NCBI RefSeq assembly: GCF_900543425.1
Contig: NZ_UQRQ01000044.1
Coordinates: forward strand, 1-8,535
DNA length: 8,535 nucleotides
Source of the DNA: an uncultured Sanguibacteroides sp.
GTDB lineage: Bacteria; Bacteroidota; Bacteroidia; Bacteroidales; Marinifilaceae
Reading direction: 5' to 3'
The translations under genes were made by a program, and so were the position numbers. Under the pieces are notes generated by a model. The model searched no databases. It had not been told where the DNA came from and was given only the letters and a program-made list of their open reading frames with translations. Shown in pieces: positions 5,844 through 8,535 of the stretch (within the stretch, counting starts at the first letter, position 1; each line of letters starts with the position of its first letter).

Positions 5844-7151
5844 ATGTATCAAGGAATAAAAACAGTATCATTTGAAGAAGCTGTAAAAGTAGTGAAATCG
5901 GGTGATCGAATTCACATTCACAGTGTTGCCTGTGCTCCGCAAGGATTGATTCAGGCCCTTTGTAACAGAGGTCGTGCAGGAGAATTAAAAGGTGTTAGAA
6001 TACAACACCTGCACACGGAAGGAAGTGCTCCCTATGCCGAAGCCGAATTCGAAGGTGTTTTCCTTCTCGAATCCTATTTCGTGGGAAGCAACGTTCGCAA
6101 ACCGACTCAAGCCGGTTATGCCGATTATGTTCCTGTTCACCTGAGTGAAACTCAAAAATTAATCCGTAGCGGAATTCATCCGATAGATGTAGCCATGATT
6201 CAGGTATGTCCTCCTGACAAACACGGGTACGTATCTATGGGAACCTCCGTCGATGCGACCTTGGCTGCCGTACAAAACGCCAAAACAGTTATTGCCGTTA
6301 TCAATCCGAATGTACCCAGAGCGTGGGGTGATGCTATCATCAAATTATCGGATATCGATGTATTCTGCGAGGATAACACGCCGCTAATCGAAGCACATCC
6401 GGCTGTTTTAACAGAAGAGGATATCAAAATCGGAAAAAACTGTGCCGCCTTAATCGAAGACGGGGCTACCCTGCAAATGGGGATCGGAGCTATCCCGAAT
6501 GCCGTTCTTTCTCAATTGGGAAATCATAAAAACCTGGGTATTCATACCGAGATGTTCGCGGACGGAGTATTACCCCTCTATGCCAAAGGAGTAATCAATA
6601 ACCTAAATAAAAAACTCAATAAAGGAAAGATCGTATCCACTTTCTTAATGGGTTCTAAAGAAGTATATGATTTTATCGATGATAACCCGGCCGTAGCTAT
6701 GATGGACGTAGGTTATACCAACGATCCCTTCATTATCGCCCAACAACCTAAGATGACAGCTATTAATTCAGCCTTATCCGTCGATATTACCGGACAAGTG
6801 AATGCCGACTCCATCGGTTGTAAATTTTACAGCGGTTGCGGCGGTCAATTGGATTTCATTCGCGGAGCAGCCGCCAGCGAAGGAGGTAAACCTATCATCG
6901 CCTTACCATCCGTAACCAATAAAGGGGTGAGCAAAATTACCCCGACCTTATTAAACGGAGCCGGGGTCGTTACGACTCGCTTTGATGTTCATTACATCGT
7001 AACGGAATTCGGAGCAGCCGATTTATATGGAAAAACACTACAACAAAGGGCAAAAGCTCTTATTGGCATCGCCCATCCAGACCATCAGGAAGAGCTGGAC
7101 AAAGCAGCTTTTGAACGATTCGGTAGTCATTTCCATTTTATCCAAAAATAA
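5844..7151 (+). CDS. Class I acyl-CoA:carboxylate CoA-transferase (acetyl-CoA hydrolase/transferase family)
   Basis: Members of this family move CoA between short-chain acids through an enzyme-bound glutamyl-CoA thioester; known activities include butyryl-CoA:acetate, 4-hydroxybutyrate:acetyl-CoA and succinyl-CoA:acetate CoA-transferase. The 435-residue protein has an N-terminal half (about 1-195) and a C-terminal half with QMGIGAIPNAV (211-221), GIHTEM (232-237) holding the likely catalytic Glu236, YSGCGGQLDFIRGAA (329-343), ALPSVTNKGVSKI (353-365) and VTEFGAADLYGKT (387-399). Length and motifs fit the 4-hydroxybutyrate/butyrate CoA-transferase branch better than the longer acetyl-CoA hydrolases of about 500 residues, but the substrate cannot be read from sequence alone. 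The enzyme is cytoplasmic and would serve fermentation, either release of butyrate or reuse of acetate. It sits alone between a candidate promoter and a strong terminator, so it is probably monocistronic. The ATG follows an A-rich stretch without Shine-Dalgarno. Confidence 0.9.
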   Translation: MYQGIKTVSFEEAVKVVKSGDRIHIHSVACAPQGLIQALCNRGRAGELKGVRIQHLHTEGSAPYAEAEFEGVFLLESYFVGSNVRKPTQAGYADYVPVHLSETQKLIRSGIHPIDVAMIQVCPPDKHGYVSMGTSVDATLAAVQNAKTVIAVINPNVPRAWGDAIIKLSDIDVFCEDNTPLIEAHPAVLTEEDIKIGKNCAALIEDGATLQMGIGAIPNAVLSQLGNHKNLGIHTEMFADGVLPLYAKGVINNLNKKLNKGKIVSTFLMGSKEVYDFIDDNPAVAMMDVGYTNDPFIIAQQPKMTAINSALSVDITGQVNADSIGCKFYSGCGGQLDFIRGAAASEGGKPIIALPSVTNKGVSKITPTLLNGAGVVTTRFDVHYIVTEFGAADLYGKTLQQRAKALIGIAHPDHQEELDKAAFERFGSHFHFIQK

Positions 7152-7155
7152 AAAG

Positions 7156-7190
7156 AAAAGAGGAAGCTTAAATTAGCTTCCTCTTTTTTT
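7156..7190 (+). terminator. Intrinsic terminator after the CoA-transferase gene
   Basis: A perfect 9-bp stem GAGGAAGCT (7160-7168) / AGCTTCCTC (7175-7183) with a 6-nt loop TAAATT is followed by seven T (7184-7190). A-U pairs can extend the stem to 13 bp (7156-7187). It begins 4 bp after the stop codon. Confidence 0.93.
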
Positions 7191-7203
7191 ATTGCTATTT
7201 TTG
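7173..7203 (+). promoter_or_regulatory. Bacteroidetes-type promoter for dgt
   Basis: TATTTTTG (7196-7203) matches TAnnTTTG fully. TTAG (7173-7176) lies 19 bp upstream as a 3-of-4 match to the -33 TTTG. Transcription would start near 7210, about 40 nt before the dgt ATG. The -33 element lies inside the loop and right arm of the preceding terminator, so termination and initiation signals share DNA. Confidence 0.5.
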
Positions 7204-7249
7204 TAAGTGATACTTATCAATTGATTAAGCATCATCTAAATTTTTTACT

Positions 7250-8535
7250 ATGGATTGGAATAAACTTATATCTGCCAGACGGTATCAACCGGGAAGTGCT
7301 CCCTCCCTATTTCGTTCTCACGATCGTTCACAATTCCAAAGGGACTACGATCGTTTGATTTTCTCTTCTCCCTTCAGACGATTACAAAATAAGACTCAGG
7401 TATTTCCGTTACCGGGAAATATATTCGTGCATAACAGACTTACTCATAGCCTGGAAGTAGCCAGCGTAGGCCGTTCCTTGGGCATTAAAATCGCTCAGTT
7501 TGTAAAGCAAAGAGAAACATTAGAAAATCCTGAAATCTTAGAAGAAATCGGAACAATCGTCAGTACGGCTTGCCTGGCCCATGATTTAGGGAATCCCCCT
7601 TTCGGCCATTCCGGAGAGGAGGCTATATCTTACTTCTTTATAGATGGAGAGGGGCAATACCTTAAAAAATTACTCACGGATGAAGAATGGGCAGATATCA
7701 GTCATTTTGAAGGGAATGCGAATGCTTTCAGGTTATTAACTCATAACTTCAACGGCCGTCGGCCCGGAGGATATACCATGACATATACCACATTAGCCTC
7801 CATCGTTAAATATCCCTTCGAATCCAAAGCTGCCGTTAAAGGACATAAATACGGCTTTTTTCAAAGTGAAAAAGAGATTTACCGGGAAATTGCCGAAGAA
7901 TTAGGACTCGTTCAACTTCACGAAAAACCTCTTCAATTTGTACGTCATCCCTTGGTATATCTGGTCGAAGCCGCAGATGATATCTGTTACCAAATCATGG
8001 ATATCGAAGATTCTCATAAGCTGAAAATATTATCTTACGATGAAACTACCAAAGTATTATTAAATTTCTACGACAAGGAAGAGGATAAAGAAGATCTGAA
8101 AACCATAGCCAAAACATTCAAAATAGTTACCGATAAAAATGAATGTATCGCTTTTTTACGAGCCGGAATCATCAACAAATTGATTAATGCCTGTACCGAC
8201 GTTTTCTGTAAGAACTACGAAGCGATCATGAGCGGCACCTTTAAAGGCTCTCTGATACAACACCTTTCCGGTACCGACAAAATAGCCTATGATGCCTGTA
8301 CCGATTTGGCCTATTCCCGCATATACCATACCAATATCGTAACCCAAATCCAAATCGCCGGATTCAAAATATTGGCTACTATCCTTAAAGAATATATCGA
8401 CGCCGTCCTAAAGCCGGGAACCTATTACGCCCGAAATATATTATCTATTATGCCTGAGCAATACAAAGTACATCAAGACGATAGTATCTATACAAAAATT
8501 CAAACCGTTACCGATTACGTCTCCGGCATGACCGA
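7250..8535 (+). CDS. dgt: Deoxyguanosinetriphosphate triphosphohydrolase (HD-domain dNTPase), 3' end missing
   Basis: Dgt-type enzymes hydrolyse dNTPs, classically dGTP, to the nucleoside and triphosphate, and so trim dNTP pools and limit mutation; some relatives restrict phage. From ATG at 7250 the frame is open for 428 codons plus two bases to the window edge. The N-terminus has FQRDYDRLIFSSPFRRLQNK (29-48). HD-domain metal ligands are His66 in RLTHSLEVA (63-71), His111-Asp112 in AHDLGNPPFGHSGEEA (110-125) and an Asp in EAADDICYQIMDIED (240-254; Asp243 or Asp244). The last codons, DYVSGMT, match the conserved segment close to the C-terminus of the family, so perhaps only 20-30 residues are missing. 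The start is chosen because MDWNKLIS aligns with the usual beginning; no Shine-Dalgarno is seen. It follows a strong terminator and has its own promoter candidate. Substrate preference, dGTP or general dNTP with allosteric activation, cannot be decided from this sequence. Confidence 0.95.
   Translation, partial: MDWNKLISARRYQPGSAPSLFRSHDRSQFQRDYDRLIFSSPFRRLQNKTQVFPLPGNIFVHNRLTHSLEVASVGRSLGIKIAQFVKQRETLENPEILEEIGTIVSTACLAHDLGNPPFGHSGEEAISYFFIDGEGQYLKKLLTDEEWADISHFEGNANAFRLLTHNFNGRRPGGYTMTYTTLASIVKYPFESKAAVKGHKYGFFQSEKEIYREIAEELGLVQLHEKPLQFVRHPLVYLVEAADDICYQIMDIEDSHKLKILSYDETTKVLLNFYDKEEDKEDLKTIAKTFKIVTDKNECIAFLRAGIINKLINACTDVFCKNYEAIMSGTFKGSLIQHLSGTDKIAYDACTDLAYSRIYHTNIVTQIQIAGFKILATILKEYIDAVLKPGTYYARNILSIMPEQYKVHQDDSIYTKIQTVTDYVSGMT

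Noticed and set aside
8156..8353. 65-codon minus-strand open frame inside dgt
   Set aside because: It is antisense to conserved dgt coding sequence, with no promoter, start context or recognisable motif.

Overview
The window looks like a stretch of a Bacteroidales chromosome. The evidence is a Rho factor with a very long charged insertion after its first domain, an almost complete absence of Shine-Dalgarno sequences before the start codons, and candidate promoters that fit the Bacteroidetes pattern (TTTG, about 20 bp, TAnnTTTG) better than the sigma70 pattern. The moderate AT bias and the butyrate-type CoA-transferase would suit a fermentative gut member, perhaps near Odoribacter or Butyricimonas, but the genus is only a guess.

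Layout. On the minus strand, reading from about 3380 down to 1: a polytopic membrane protein of the LPG_synthase_TM (flippase-like) family, then rsmG (16S rRNA m7G527 methyltransferase) 6 bp after it, then a 123-bp gap with a good promoter candidate, and then rho, which runs off the left edge after 539 codons. On the plus strand, diverging from a 169-bp intergenic region: rsmA/ksgA (16S rRNA A1518/A1519 dimethyltransferase), mgtE 14 bp later (Mg2+ channel/transporter), a 142-bp gap with an inverted repeat and a possible promoter, a class I acyl-CoA:carboxylate CoA-transferase of the acetyl-CoA hydrolase/transferase family, a clear intrinsic terminator, and dgt (HD-domain dNTP triphosphohydrolase), which runs off the right edge close to its natural end.

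How they fit together. The content is core housekeeping: transcription termination, two late 16S rRNA modifications made by separate methyltransferases on the two arms of the divergent region, Mg2+ supply, an envelope protein, short-chain acyl-CoA exchange at the end of fermentation, and dNTP pool control. I see no mobile elements, CRISPR arrays, tRNA or rRNA genes, defence systems or phage genes. I do not see a new biological system here. The places most worth checking are the rho leader (promoter, strand-specific hairpin, and a 21-codon ORF overlapping the rho start), the long low-complexity insertion in Rho, and the inverted repeat upstream of the CoA-transferase. No gap between genes exceeds 300 bp.
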